DNA of 64,000 nt from Streptococcus toyakuensis (GTDB taxonomy: Bacteria > Bacillota > Bacilli > Lactobacillales > Streptococcaceae), in contig NZ_AP024523.1 of assembly GCF_024346585.1 (NCBI RefSeq), positions 877,001 to 941,000 on the forward strand. The letters run 5' to 3'. The translations under genes and the position numbers were made by a program. This document shows positions 9,610-19,400 of this stretch, one piece after another (the stretch's first letter is position 1; each line of letters opens with the position of its first letter). The notes under the pieces are model-generated. The model worked only from the letters and a program-made list of their open reading frames with translations. It had not been told where the DNA came from and ran no database searches.

Positions 9610-10464
9610 ATGAATACAAATCTTGCAAGTTTTATCGTTGGACTCATCATCGATGAAAATGACCGTTTTTACTTTGTGCAAAAGGATGGTCAGACCTATG
9701 CTCTTGCTAAGGAAGAAGGTCAACATACAGTAGGGGATACGGTCAAAGGTTTCGCCTACACGGATATGAATCAAAAACTCCGCCTGACAACCTTAGAAGT
9801 GACTGCCACTCAGGACCAATTTGGTTGGGGAACCGTAACAGAAGTTCGTAAGGATTTGGGTGTCTTTGTCGATACTGGTCTACCTGACAAGGAAATCGTT
9901 GTGTCACTCGATATCCTCCCTGAGTTCAAGGAACTCTGGCCTAAGAAGGGTGACAAACTCTACATCCGCCTTGAAGTGGACAAGAAAGACCGAATCTGGG
10001 GACTCTTGGCTTATCAAGAAGACTTCCAACGTCTGGCTCGTCCTGCCTACAACAATATGCAGAACCAAAACTGGCCAGCCATTGTTTACCGCCTCAAGCT
10101 GTCAGGGACCTTTGTCTATCTGCCAGAGAATAACATGCTTGGTTTCATTCACCCAAGTGAGCGCTATGCAGAGCCACGTTTAGGGCAAGTGTTAGATGCG
10201 CGTGTCATTGGTTTCCGAGAGGTTGACCGCACTCTTAATCTTTCTCTCAAACCGCGTTCTTTTGAGATGTTGGAAAATGATGCACAAATGATTCTGACTT
10301 ACTTGGAAAGCAATGGCGGTTTCATGACTTTAAATGATAAGTCATCTCCTGATGATATCAAAGCAACCTTTGGTATTTCTAAAGGTCAGTTCAAGAAAGC
10401 ACTCGGTGGCTTGATGAAGGCTGGCAAAATCAAGCAAGATCAGTTTGGGACAGAGTTGATTTAG
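9610..10464 (+). CDS. cvfB: S1-domain RNA-binding protein, CvfB family
   Basis: Member of the conserved virulence factor B family, cytoplasmic RNA-binding proteins with several S1-like OB folds and a C-terminal winged helix. The 284-residue protein starts MNTNLASFIVGLIIDEND; an S1-like stretch (GWGTVTEVRKDLGVFVDTGLPDKEIVVS) lies near residues 70-105 and a winged-helix-like end (GISKGQFKKALGGLMKAGKI) closes it. The frame is open from 9571, but GAAGGA just before 9610 and the fact that the earlier codons lie in the frr terminator favour 9610. Its exact role in streptococci is not known from the sequence. Confidence 0.87.
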   Translation: MNTNLASFIVGLIIDENDRFYFVQKDGQTYALAKEEGQHTVGDTVKGFAYTDMNQKLRLTTLEVTATQDQFGWGTVTEVRKDLGVFVDTGLPDKEIVVSLDILPEFKELWPKKGDKLYIRLEVDKKDRIWGLLAYQEDFQRLARPAYNNMQNQNWPAIVYRLKLSGTFVYLPENNMLGFIHPSERYAEPRLGQVLDARVIGFREVDRTLNLSLKPRSFEMLENDAQMILTYLESNGGFMTLNDKSSPDDIKATFGISKGQFKKALGGLMKAGKIKQDQFGTELI

Positions 10465-10475
10465 GCCTTATAGAC

Positions 10476-11054
10476 ATGATAAAGAAACTTGAAGAAATGA
10501 GTTTAGAGGAACTCTGGCAACTTTTTCCGATTTTTTTAGTAGAGCACAAGCCAGAGTGGAAATACTGGTATGAATCGGAAAAAGCAAATCTGAAAAAAAT
10601 ATTGGGTGCAAATGTTATTAAAAGAATAGAACATATCGGTAGCACTGCTATCCCTAATATTTGGGCCAAAAATATCGTTGATATTCTGTTAGAAGTAGGT
10701 AAAATAGAGGATTTAGCAAGAGTTAGGGATTTATTGGTGAAGAATGGGTGGCTAGTGATGTCGGAGAGTCCTAACAGGATTTCGCTAAATAAAGGATATA
10801 CAGAGCAGGGATTTGCTGAGAAAGTTTTTCATTTACATTTGCGAATGACGGGAGATCATGACGAGATTTATTTTAGAGATTATCTCTGCCAGCATCCAGA
10901 TATTGCCCAAGCGTATCAGGAATTAAAACTAAGTTTGTGGAAAAAATTTGAACACAATCGAGACGCCTATACAGATGCTAAAACAGATTTTATAAACCAC
11001 TACGTTTCAGAGGCTAAGTCCAGTAATTTTCAAGAATCAGAAAAGTGTCATTAA
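10476..11054 (+). CDS. GrpB family protein (UPF0157), predicted nucleotidyltransferase fold
   Basis: A 192-residue cytoplasmic protein of the GrpB/UPF0157 family, related to nucleotidyltransferases. Visible signatures are RIEHIGSTAIPN near residues 50-61 and a lysine/aspartate pair (AKNIVDILLEV) that replaces the usual KPxIDI motif, followed by HLHLRM and a FRDYLCQHPDIAQAYQELK helix. The substrate is unknown. No good ribosome site precedes 10476; a start at the second Met (10497) after GAAGAA is possible. It lies 11 bases after cvfB. The segment looks more AT-rich than its neighbours, which hints at later acquisition but does not prove it. Confidence 0.75.
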   Translation: MIKKLEEMSLEELWQLFPIFLVEHKPEWKYWYESEKANLKKILGANVIKRIEHIGSTAIPNIWAKNIVDILLEVGKIEDLARVRDLLVKNGWLVMSESPNRISLNKGYTEQGFAEKVFHLHLRMTGDHDEIYFRDYLCQHPDIAQAYQELKLSLWKKFEHNRDAYTDAKTDFINHYVSEAKSSNFQESEKCH

Positions 11055-11077
11055 AAAACTCTTGATAGGAGAAAGAA

Positions 11078-11293
11078 TTGAGAAAATCATTTTACACTTG
11101 GCTCATGACCGAGCGCAATCCTAAAAGTAATAGCCCTAAAGCCATCTTGGCAGACCTCGCTTTTGAAGAGTCAGCTTTTCCAAAACATACAGATGATTTT
11201 GATGAGGTGAGTCGCTTTCTGGAGGAGCATGCCAGTTTCTCTTTTAACCTAGGTGACTTTGACGCTATCTGGCAAGAATACTTAGAACACTAG
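11078..11293 (+). CDS. YozE family protein
   Basis: A small cytoplasmic protein of 71 residues from the YozE/UPF0346 family, with the typical opening [28 protein letters not shown] and a C-terminal W-Q-E-Y-L. It starts with TTG; AGGAGAAAG at about 11068-11075 is the ribosome site and no ATG is available. The fold is a short helical bundle of unknown function. It lies 23 bases after the GrpB-family gene and upstream of phoH, a position common in streptococci. Confidence 0.85.
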   Translation: MRKSFYTWLMTERNPKSNSPKAILADLAFEESAFPKHTDDFDEVSRFLEEHASFSFNLGDFDAIWQEYLEH

Positions 11294-11330
11294 AGACAAT
11301 GAGATGAGGCTAGTATTTTATTGTTCTCTT

Positions 11331-11339
11331 TGCTATAAT
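11331..11339 (+). promoter_or_regulatory. Extended -10 promoter for phoH
   Basis: TGCTATAAT (TG-N-TATAAT) lies 34 bases before the TTG start of phoH. Confidence 0.6.
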
Positions 11340-11373
11340 ATAAAGAAATAAACGGATTAGAGAGGTTCTTTAT

Positions 11374-12360
11374 TTGAAGGAACATTCAATAGACATTCAA
11401 CTAAGTCACCCAGATGACTTGTTCCATCTTTTTGGTTCCAATGAGCGCCATCTTCGTTTGATGGAAGAAGAGCTCGATGTGGTGATTCATGCCCGTACGG
11501 AGATTGTGCAGGTTTTGGGAGAAGAAGCTGCCTGTGAGGAAGCCCGTCAGGTTATTCAGGCTTTGATGGTCTTGGTAAATCGTGGAATGACCGTTGGCAC
11601 GCCAGATGTGGTGACTGCGATTAGCATGGTCAAAAACGATGAAATTGACAAGTTTGTCGCCCTTTACGAAGAAGAAATTATCAAGGATAATACTGGGAAG
11701 CCTATCCGTGTCAAAACCTTGGGTCAAAAGCTTTATGTGGACAGTGTCAAACAGCATGATGTGACCTTTGGAATCGGACCTGCAGGGACAGGGAAGACCT
11801 TTCTTGCAGTGACTTTGGCAGTAACTGCCCTTAAACGTGGGCAAGTCAAGCGGATTATCCTTACTCGTCCGGCAGTGGAAGCAGGCGAGAGTCTAGGATT
11901 TCTTCCGGGTGATCTTAAGGAGAAGGTCGATCCTTATCTTCGACCAGTTTATGATGCCTTGTATCAGATTCTCGGGAAAGACCAAACGACCCGTCTCATG
12001 GAGCGTGAAATTATCGAAATCGCGCCCCTCGCCTACATGCGTGGACGGACCTTGGATGATGCCTTTGTCATTCTCGATGAGGCGCAAAATACGACTATCA
12101 TGCAGATGAAGATGTTCTTGACTCGTTTAGGCTTTAATTCGAAGATGATTGTCAATGGGGATATCAGTCAGATTGACCTGCCACGTAATGTTAAGTCCGG
12201 TTTGATTGATGCTCAAGAAAAGCTCAAGAACATTCACCAAATCGACTTTGTTCATTTTTCAGCTAAGGATGTGGTTCGCCATCCGGTTGTCGCTCAGATT
12301 ATTCGAGCTTATGAACCCGCTCCAGTTAAGGTTGAAGAAAAGAACCAAGAGACAGAATAG
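11374..12360 (+). CDS. phoH: PhoH-like ATPase
   Basis: A cytoplasmic ATPase of the PhoH family, related to the helicase-like P-loop proteins and often linked to RNA metabolism. The 328-residue protein has Walker A GPAGTGKT near residues 133-140, LTRPAVEAGESLGFLPGDLKEK, Walker B VILDEAQNT near residue 231, and VNGDISQIDLP. An N-terminal segment of about 110 residues with a KH-like look precedes the ATPase. Translation starts at TTG with AGAGG at 11361-11365. A terminator and the accessory locus follow. Confidence 0.92.
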   Translation: MKEHSIDIQLSHPDDLFHLFGSNERHLRLMEEELDVVIHARTEIVQVLGEEAACEEARQVIQALMVLVNRGMTVGTPDVVTAISMVKNDEIDKFVALYEEEIIKDNTGKPIRVKTLGQKLYVDSVKQHDVTFGIGPAGTGKTFLAVTLAVTALKRGQVKRIILTRPAVEAGESLGFLPGDLKEKVDPYLRPVYDALYQILGKDQTTRLMEREIIEIAPLAYMRGRTLDDAFVILDEAQNTTIMQMKMFLTRLGFNSKMIVNGDISQIDLPRNVKSGLIDAQEKLKNIHQIDFVHFSAKDVVRHPVVAQIIRAYEPAPVKVEEKNQETE

Positions 12361-12363
12361 CAA

Positions 12364-12394
12364 AAAAGAGCAGTTCAGATGCGAACTGCTTTTA
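12364..12394 (+). terminator. Terminator after phoH
   Basis: GCAGTTC (12370-12376) pairs with GAACTGC (12383-12389), with a preceding A-run and a following TTTT. Confidence 0.85.
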
Positions 12395-12580
12395 AGTTGC
12401 CCTGTATAAAAAGTTGTATGGCTAATTTATTATATACAGAATAATGATGATTCTAATCTGATGTTGGTAAAATTCTAGAAATATTAGTGCTGAAACCTCC
12501 ACATTTAAGTTAACTTATTATAAATTTTATTTTTTCTTAATTTCCTTAGCAATTAATAGGAAAAATTACGATAAATTTTA
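12395..12580. other. AT-rich spacer at the left edge of the surface-protein locus
   Basis: I see no gene, RNA signature or recognised repeat here. The stretch is very AT-rich and carries stops in all frames. It separates the conserved phoH block from the promoter of the accessory locus and may be a recombination junction. Confidence 0.4.
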
Positions 12581-12609
12581 TTGAAATAAAGATTTCAAAA
12601 TGATAAAAT
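12581..12609 (+). promoter_or_regulatory. Sigma-A promoter of the surface-protein locus
   Basis: TTGAAA at 12581-12586 and TAAAAT at 12604-12609 are separated by 17 bases. Transcription would start near 12616 and give a leader of about 75 bases before the thioredoxin-like gene. No other clear promoter lies before the giant adhesin gene, so the two are probably cotranscribed. Confidence 0.7.
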
Positions 12610-12690
12610 GATATTTGGGTTAGAGTGGGCTTATGTCCAAAATTTGAAAGTACCTAACTCGCTTTCACATCTTAATAGAAAGGAGATATT

Positions 12691-13278
12691 ATGAAAAAAG
12701 ACAAGTGGTGGCTTCCATTTTTAGCAGTAGGAGTCATCATAGCTTTAGCGGTGGGTTTAATTTATTTCACTAGACCCACTAAGGATGGAGATATAGGAAC
12801 GTCTTCAGTTTCGCAATCGACTTCAAGCGATGAGAACAATTCAGCTTTGAGTTTAAAAGGTCAACAACTTCCAGAATTTAAAATGACCTCTCAAGATGGA
12901 AAATTGATTGCTATCTCGGAACTGTATGATAAACCTATATTAGTTGTCGAATGGGCTAGTTGGTGTCCGCATTGCCAGAAACAACTACCCATTGTTCAGC
13001 AGATGTATGAAAAGTATGGAGATCAAATTCATTTTGTTCTTCTGAATATGAACGAACCAGGAAAAGAAACAAAGGAAACTGCTGATCAGTATATCAAAGA
13101 AAAAGGATATACTTTCCCGTATTATTATGACGAAGATCAGTTCGCAGCCGATCTTTTACAGGTTCAAACCATACCAAGTATGTATCTTGTGACAAAACAG
13201 CAACAGGTAAAGAATGTATTAGTAAATCATACCACTGCTGAAAATTTCTCGAAAGAGTTACAAGAACTGCTAAACTAA
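12691..13278 (+). CDS. Membrane-anchored thioredoxin-like thiol-disulfide protein (TlpA/ResA-like)
   Basis: A 195-residue protein with one N-terminal membrane segment (about residues 6-26, preceded by MKKDK), a Ser/Thr-rich linker to about residue 50, and an extracellular thioredoxin-fold domain. The redox motif is Trp91-Cys92-Pro-His-Cys95, and the cis-proline loop reads T-I-P-S near residue 160. AAAGGAGAT is the ribosome site. There is no lipobox cysteine, so anchoring is by the membrane helix. No ccdA or cytochrome gene is nearby, which argues against a cytochrome-maturation role. The next gene, on the same strand, encodes a surface adhesin with two cysteines flanking its vWA domain; an oxidative folding role comparable to SdbA of S. 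gordonii is my inference. A reductase role (such as a methionine sulfoxide reductase partner) is the alternative. Confidence 0.87.
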   Translation: MKKDKWWLPFLAVGVIIALAVGLIYFTRPTKDGDIGTSSVSQSTSSDENNSALSLKGQQLPEFKMTSQDGKLIAISELYDKPILVVEWASWCPHCQKQLPIVQQMYEKYGDQIHFVLLNMNEPGKETKETADQYIKEKGYTFPYYYDEDQFAADLLQVQTIPSMYLVTKQQQVKNVLVNHTTAENFSKELQELLN

Positions 13279-13338
13279 CATACATTCATTTCGGAAAAAG
13301 GAGGAAGAAGAAATCGCAATAGGATTTCAGAGAAAATT

Positions 13339-13413
13339 ATGAGAGATTTCATTAAAAAAGGTCTCCATTCTGTTTACGATTCTGTTTCTCTCTGTGCCAT
13401 TAGGATTAGCTAG
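13339..13413 (+). other. Out-of-frame start region and signal-peptide segment of the giant adhesin
   Basis: From the ATG at 13339 the reading is MRDFIKK and then a stop at 13411-13413. Removing one base in the A6 run (13354-13359) joins MRDFIKK to VSILFTILFLSVPLGLASL of the adhesin frame and gives a complete signal peptide and a protein of about 2,873 residues. A strong AAGGAGG site at about 13299-13305 is too far (34 bases) from this ATG; only weak GAG-type purine sequence lies close. The possibilities are a sequencing error, an inactivating indel, or a length-variable on/off switch. Confidence 0.7.
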
Positions 13414-16400
13414 TTTACGTTTCGGTCGTGGTGCGGCTGATGAAACTGAGGTAATTCGAGTAGGAGATAATACGGAAATTATCCAGAATGGATGTTATCG
13501 TAAGATAAAGAAATCGGACAAAACAAAGTGGACAGTTCCACGTAAACCGGTCGACTTAGTTATTCTTCAGGATGCGAGTGGATCGTTCAAGAACACCATT
13601 CCTAATGTCCAAAATGCCTTAAAAACATTGACAACATTTGTCAGTGAAGAAAATTATGATGAGAATAATCCACGTTTGGTTAAGACTGATAACCCGGATA
13701 CATCAGACCGAGTTATGATGGCAACCTTCCAAGGTGCAGATGGATACAACTATTACTACAATAATGATTTTACAGGTCGTAAAGATACTTATGGTAGTTG
13801 GGGACCTGATTATGATTACAAATACAAGTCTAGCAACTTGTCTTCAGATCAAAATGATATCCATCAATTCATTGATAATATTAAGGTGGCAGGAGGAACC
13901 CCTACAGTACCAGCTATTGACGATGTCATTGCTCAATATAATCAAAGAAAAGGGAATATGGCTAACGGTCGTAAGACCATCTTCCTTTTGATTACGGATG
14001 GAGTTGCCAACGGGAAACGTGACCCGGATGGTAAGGTTCGTCTAGAGTACAGCGACTATCGCAACAATATTCTTACACGTGCTTGGAATTTTGATGAGCT
14101 AACTGAAGCATCTCAAAACGTTTTAGGGCGAGTGAAAGAGGTTAAGGAAGCATCTACAAGACTTCAAAATGTTGTTGGTTCCGAAGGAACTGTAGTAGTA
14201 GGTTTCTGGGAAGACGTATCAATCTTTGCAAACTCTAAAGCTCAGTATTATGACACATATAAAGAAGGTTATTCAAAATACTTTGATATCGGTGACAACC
14301 GTTCAGTTCAAGATATCTTCCATGAAGCATTAGAGGGGATGGCTTCTCCAGCAAAAAATATTAATGGTAAGAACGTTTCTTTCTATGTTAATGAACAAAG
14401 TGATATCAATAAGTTCTCAAGTCGAGTTCTAGAATCTGTTGGAGCTGCGTTGATTAAGGAAGACATCAAGGGTGAGTTCACTGTTACACCTGGATATAAG
14501 GTTGATGCTGTTCGAATCAATGGTAAAACAGTTGTTGAAAAAGTCACAGATCCATCAAAACAAATTCGTGGTCGAATCAATCAAGAAGGTGACAATGTCA
14601 CAATCTATGTACCCGATAGTGTCTTCAATCCAGGTAATAACAATTTCGACTATGATTTGAGTAAGGAAGCTCGTGCTCCTGAAACGAATGAAGAGGATGA
14701 AGTTGATCCGCCAGCTGATTATAAACCTGTAAACGAAGAAGTTACAGTTCCTGAATTGACGGGTGTCTTCAAGACAGGTGAATTTTCAACTCAAAAAATC
14801 GGTGGTCGTAATGAAAAAGTTGAAGTTCAAAAACTCGAGTACTGTTACCCAAGTGTCACTAAGAAAATTACCGACGCAGATAAGAGTAATGACTTGGGAG
14901 AAATTGATGACCCGCTTGGTTTGACAAAGAAAAAAGCCTATTCTGCACAATTGTCAGACAAGGCAGAGGAGTTCACCTATACTCTTGATTACAACTTCAA
15001 TAACGTAGCCTACGAATTTGAAAAGAACGTCATGTTGACAGACCCACTTGACTACCGTTTGGAAGTGGTTGAAAGTTCAGCTACTGGACCAAATGGAGAA
15101 AAATGGACCACTCGTGTAGTTAGTCAAGATGATTCAGAAGGCAACCCTCAAAGTGTCGTGGTTGCGGATGTTCCTGCTAAAGGATCCAACTACAATTACT
15201 TGGTATTGAAAAAAGCTCAAATGACCATTAAGGTTCGTTTGAAAGAACAATACCGCAATAATCAATCAAGTAAAGAATTCATGGCTCTCCTTCAGGAAAG
15301 TAATGGATTTGGTCTCCTAAACCAAGGGAACATCATGTGGAATGGTGATGACAATCAACCAAACCAAGATGCGCATGCCAAGACAGATACCAAACCAAGT
15401 ACCATTCGCCGTTCAAATCCAGTTTACGTGAAACCTCCAGTTGTAACAGAGATTACGAAGAAGGTTAATGACAAAGAACATGAAGATTTGAAGGCAGAAG
15501 AGGAACTCTTTGAGTACAAGGTGACTGCTCCATGGCCAGGTATTGCGGACAACTTTACGCTGACAGATACAGTTGTTCCAGAGTTAGAAGTTCAAGCAGA
15601 TAGTTTGAATGTAAAACTCGGTGGAAAAGATAACGCTGATTTGAAAGGTGCGACAACTGTTTCAGGTCAAACCGTTTCGTTGACACTAGACAAAACTAAT
15701 CTTGAAAAAATCACTCGTAAAGTGAATCGCCGTAAGGTGAAAGACATTCAATATGTAGAATTAACCTTTAAGGCGAAAATCCGTAAAGGTGCTGATCTTT
15801 CTAAATACAAGAAAGATGGTCAAGTAAAAGTACCAAATACAGCGGATGTGATCTTGAACGATGTGAAACAAACCTCTAACGAAGTAACGGTTACCCCACC
15901 AAAACCAAAAGAACCAACGATTGATAAGAAAATCAATGAAAACTTGGATAGCTTCCAAACGTTTGATGGGCAACCATACAACTACAACATTACAACAGCA
16001 GTACCAAGTGATGTTGCTAATTACAAGAAATTTGTGATTCGTGATACACTGGATGCTAATTTGGAACTTGCAGGAGACGTAAGTATTAAAGGTTCTGCAG
16101 CGGCCCTCTTTGATATCCACACCAATGGCCAAGAGATTACGGCAACGGTGAAGGATGGTCAGTTTGGTGAACTTGCAAAATACTCAACTGTTGAACTAGT
16201 CATTCCTGCAAAAGTTAAAAATGGTGTGACAGGTACAACCATTGAAAACAAGGCTTCTATTTCCTTTACAAATGAGAATAATGTAGAGAAAGAAGTTGAA
16301 TCGAAACCTGTCACCGTAACGCCACCTCCTGTAACGAAGAAGATCAATGAAACTCTTGATCACTTAGATATCGCGACAGGTCAAGCGTATAACTACAACA

Positions 16401-19400
16401 TTAAGACAAAACTTCCAACCGATATTACAGATTACAAGAAATTTGTGATTACAGATACACTTGAAGGAGATTTGTCAGTTATCAATGAAACTTCAAGCAA
16501 ACCAGTTATCAAAGGAGCAGCTGCAGCCTTCTTCGATGTAACAGTTGAGGGTCAAACCGTGACTGCAACGATGAAGGAGTTTGCGAACGCTACAGACCTT
16601 GCTGGTCAAGAAGTGGAATTGATTATTCCGGCTAAGATCAATGATGGAGTGACTCGTATCAACATTCCAAATACTGCGAAGTTCAGCTTCACAGATAAGA
16701 ACGATCATAGCGGAGAAAAAGAAACGAAACCTGTCACCGTAACCCCTCCATCAGAACCAGGTGTTGATAAGAAAATCAACGAAACACTGACAGAGGCAAC
16801 AATCGGTGCGGAAACCGACTTTGCTTATAATATCAAAGCGAAATTGCCAAATGATATTACAACGTACAAGTCCTTCGTTGTAACGGATACCTTGGATGAG
16901 AACTTGACTCCAGGTCAAGCTGAAATCAAGGGAGCGGCAGCGAAATTCTTCGATGTAACAGTTCAAGGTCAAACCGTGACTGCAACGATGAAAGATTTTG
17001 CGAATGCGGGTGACTACGGTAACCAAGAAGTAGAGCTCGTGATTCATGCCAAAGTGAAGAAAGGCTCAACTGTTCCATCTATTGAGAACAAAGCTAAGAT
17101 TACTTACACCAACAAGAATGACCAACAAGGTGAGAAAGAAACCAAGCCAGTCACTGTTACACCACCACCAATCACGAAGAAGGTGAATGGTCAGGAACAC
17201 GCAGATCTTGGTAAGTTATCAGAAATCTTTACTTATACGATTGACTCAACGGTTCCACATGTGGCAGATAGCTTCACCATTTCAGATGATATCGTCAAAG
17301 AATTGGCATTTGAAGGAGAAGCAACGGTCACTGTTGATGGCCAAGCTGTTCAAGACCTCACTGTAACAACAGAAGGTCAACGTTTGACGGTCACATTTGG
17401 TAAAGAGCAAGTGAAACAATATGCTGGTAAAGCTGTACAAGTTTCATTTAAGGCTAAGGTGAAGGAAGGCATTACCTTTGATGCACTCTTAGCAGCTTAT
17501 CCAAATGAATCAAAAGACAAGCCGGTAGTACCAAATACTGCTAGCTACATCATTAATGATAATCCTGATTCTAAGAAAGAATCAAAACCAGTTACCGTTA
17601 CACCACCACCAACCACTACTCCAGAGCTTAAGAAGGAAGTAAACGGAGCAGAACGTTATGATCTTGCAAAACGTAATGAAGAGTTTACTTATACTTTGAA
17701 AACAACAATGCCTGCCAGCGCAACTGTGTTTGAGATGACAGACGAGTTGAAAGAAGTTCTAGAATTTGTTGGTGAGAATGCTTCAGCCACTGTTAAACTT
17801 GATGGTGAGGATGCAGGATCGAAGGCGACAGTGACACTTTCTGGTCAAGTCATCAAAGTTGCCTTTACAGAAGCTTCTGTAAAAGCAGATGCAGGTAAGT
17901 CCATTGAAGTGAATTTCAAGGCTAAGATTAGAGTTAATGCCAACTTATCAGCTTATGTGAATAAAGATGGTAAGACAGAGATTCCGAATAAGGCTTCTTA
18001 TGATATTGATCACAATCCGAAATATCACAAGGACTCTAACGAAGTCCCAGTAACGCCACCAACACCAGAAGAGCCAGAAATCAAGAAAGATGTGAACGGC
18101 AAGGCAGAAGAAACCCTCGCGAAACGTGATGAAGTCTTCACCTATAATGTGAAAACAAGTGTAGCGCAAGATGCGACAGCCTTTGCGGTAACGGATACCC
18201 TAGTGGACGTTCTTGAATTCGCAGGAACTTCAAGTGCTAAATTGAATGGTCAAGCTCTTGATGCCAGTCAAATCAAGGTAGAAGGACAAACGATTACCTT
18301 GACGCTTACAGAGGAACAAGTGAAAGCCAATGGTGGTCAAGCAGTTGAATTAACATTCGACGCGAAGATCAAAGCCGGTGCGAACTTGTCTGCTTACCTA
18401 TCAGAAGATAAGACTGTGAAAGTTCCTAACAAGGCAGCTTACAAGGCAGATCTACCAAACAAACCAGGCTTTACGAAAGACTCTAACGAAGTTCCAGTAA
18501 CGCCACCAACACCAGCAGAGCCAGAGATCAAGAAAGATGTGAACGGCAAAGAATCTGAAACTCTTGACAAACGCGACCAAGTCTTCACTTACAACGTGAA
18601 AACAAGTGTAGCTCAAGATGCGACAGCCTTCTCAGTCACAGATACCCTAGTGGACGTTCTTGAATTCGCAGGAACTTCAAGTGCTAAATTGAATGGTCAA
18701 GCTCTTGATGCTAGCCAAATCAAGGTAGAAGGTCAAACCATTACCTTGACGCTTACAGAAGAACAAGTGAAAGCCAATGGCGGTCAAGCAGTTGAATTAA
18801 CATTCGACGCGAAGATCAAAGCTGGCGCGAACTTGTCTGCTTACCTATCAGAAGATAAGACTGTGAAAGTTCCTAACAAGGCAGCTTACAAGGCAGATCT
18901 ACCAAACAAACCAGGCTTTACGAAAGACTCTAACGAAGTTCCAGTAACGCCACCAACACCAGCAGAGCCAGAGATCAAGAAAGATGTGAACGGCAAAGAA
19001 TCTGAAACTCTTGACAAACGCGACCAAGTCTTCACTTACAACGTGAAAACAAGTGTAGCGCAAGATGCGACAGCTTTCTCAGTCACAGATACCCTAGTGG
19101 ACGTTCTTGAATTCGCAGGAACTTCAAGTGCTAAATTGAATGGTCAAGCTCTTGATGCCAGTCAAATCAAGGTAGAAGGACAAACGATTACCTTGACTCT
19201 TACAGAAGAACAAGTGAAAGCCAATGGCGGTCAAGCAGTTGAATTAACATTCGACGCGAAGATCAAAGCCGGCGCGAACTTGTCTGCTTACCTATCAGAA
19301 GATAAGACTGTGAAAGTTCCTAACAAGGCAGCTTACAAGGCAGATCTACCAAACAAACCAGGCTTTACGAAAGACTCTAACGAAGTTCCAGTAACGCCAC

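Noticed and set aside
12395..12580. Possible small gene in the AT-rich spacer after phoH
   Set aside because: All frames carry frequent stops and there is no ribosome site with a following open frame.
12691..13278. Cytochrome c maturation protein (ResA/CcmG)
   Set aside because: Fermentative streptococci lack c-type cytochromes, and no ccdA or cytochrome genes are nearby.
13734..13991. Overlapping open frame inside the giant adhesin gene
   Set aside because: Low-complexity out-of-frame translation within a clear vWA coding region; no ribosome site or family match.
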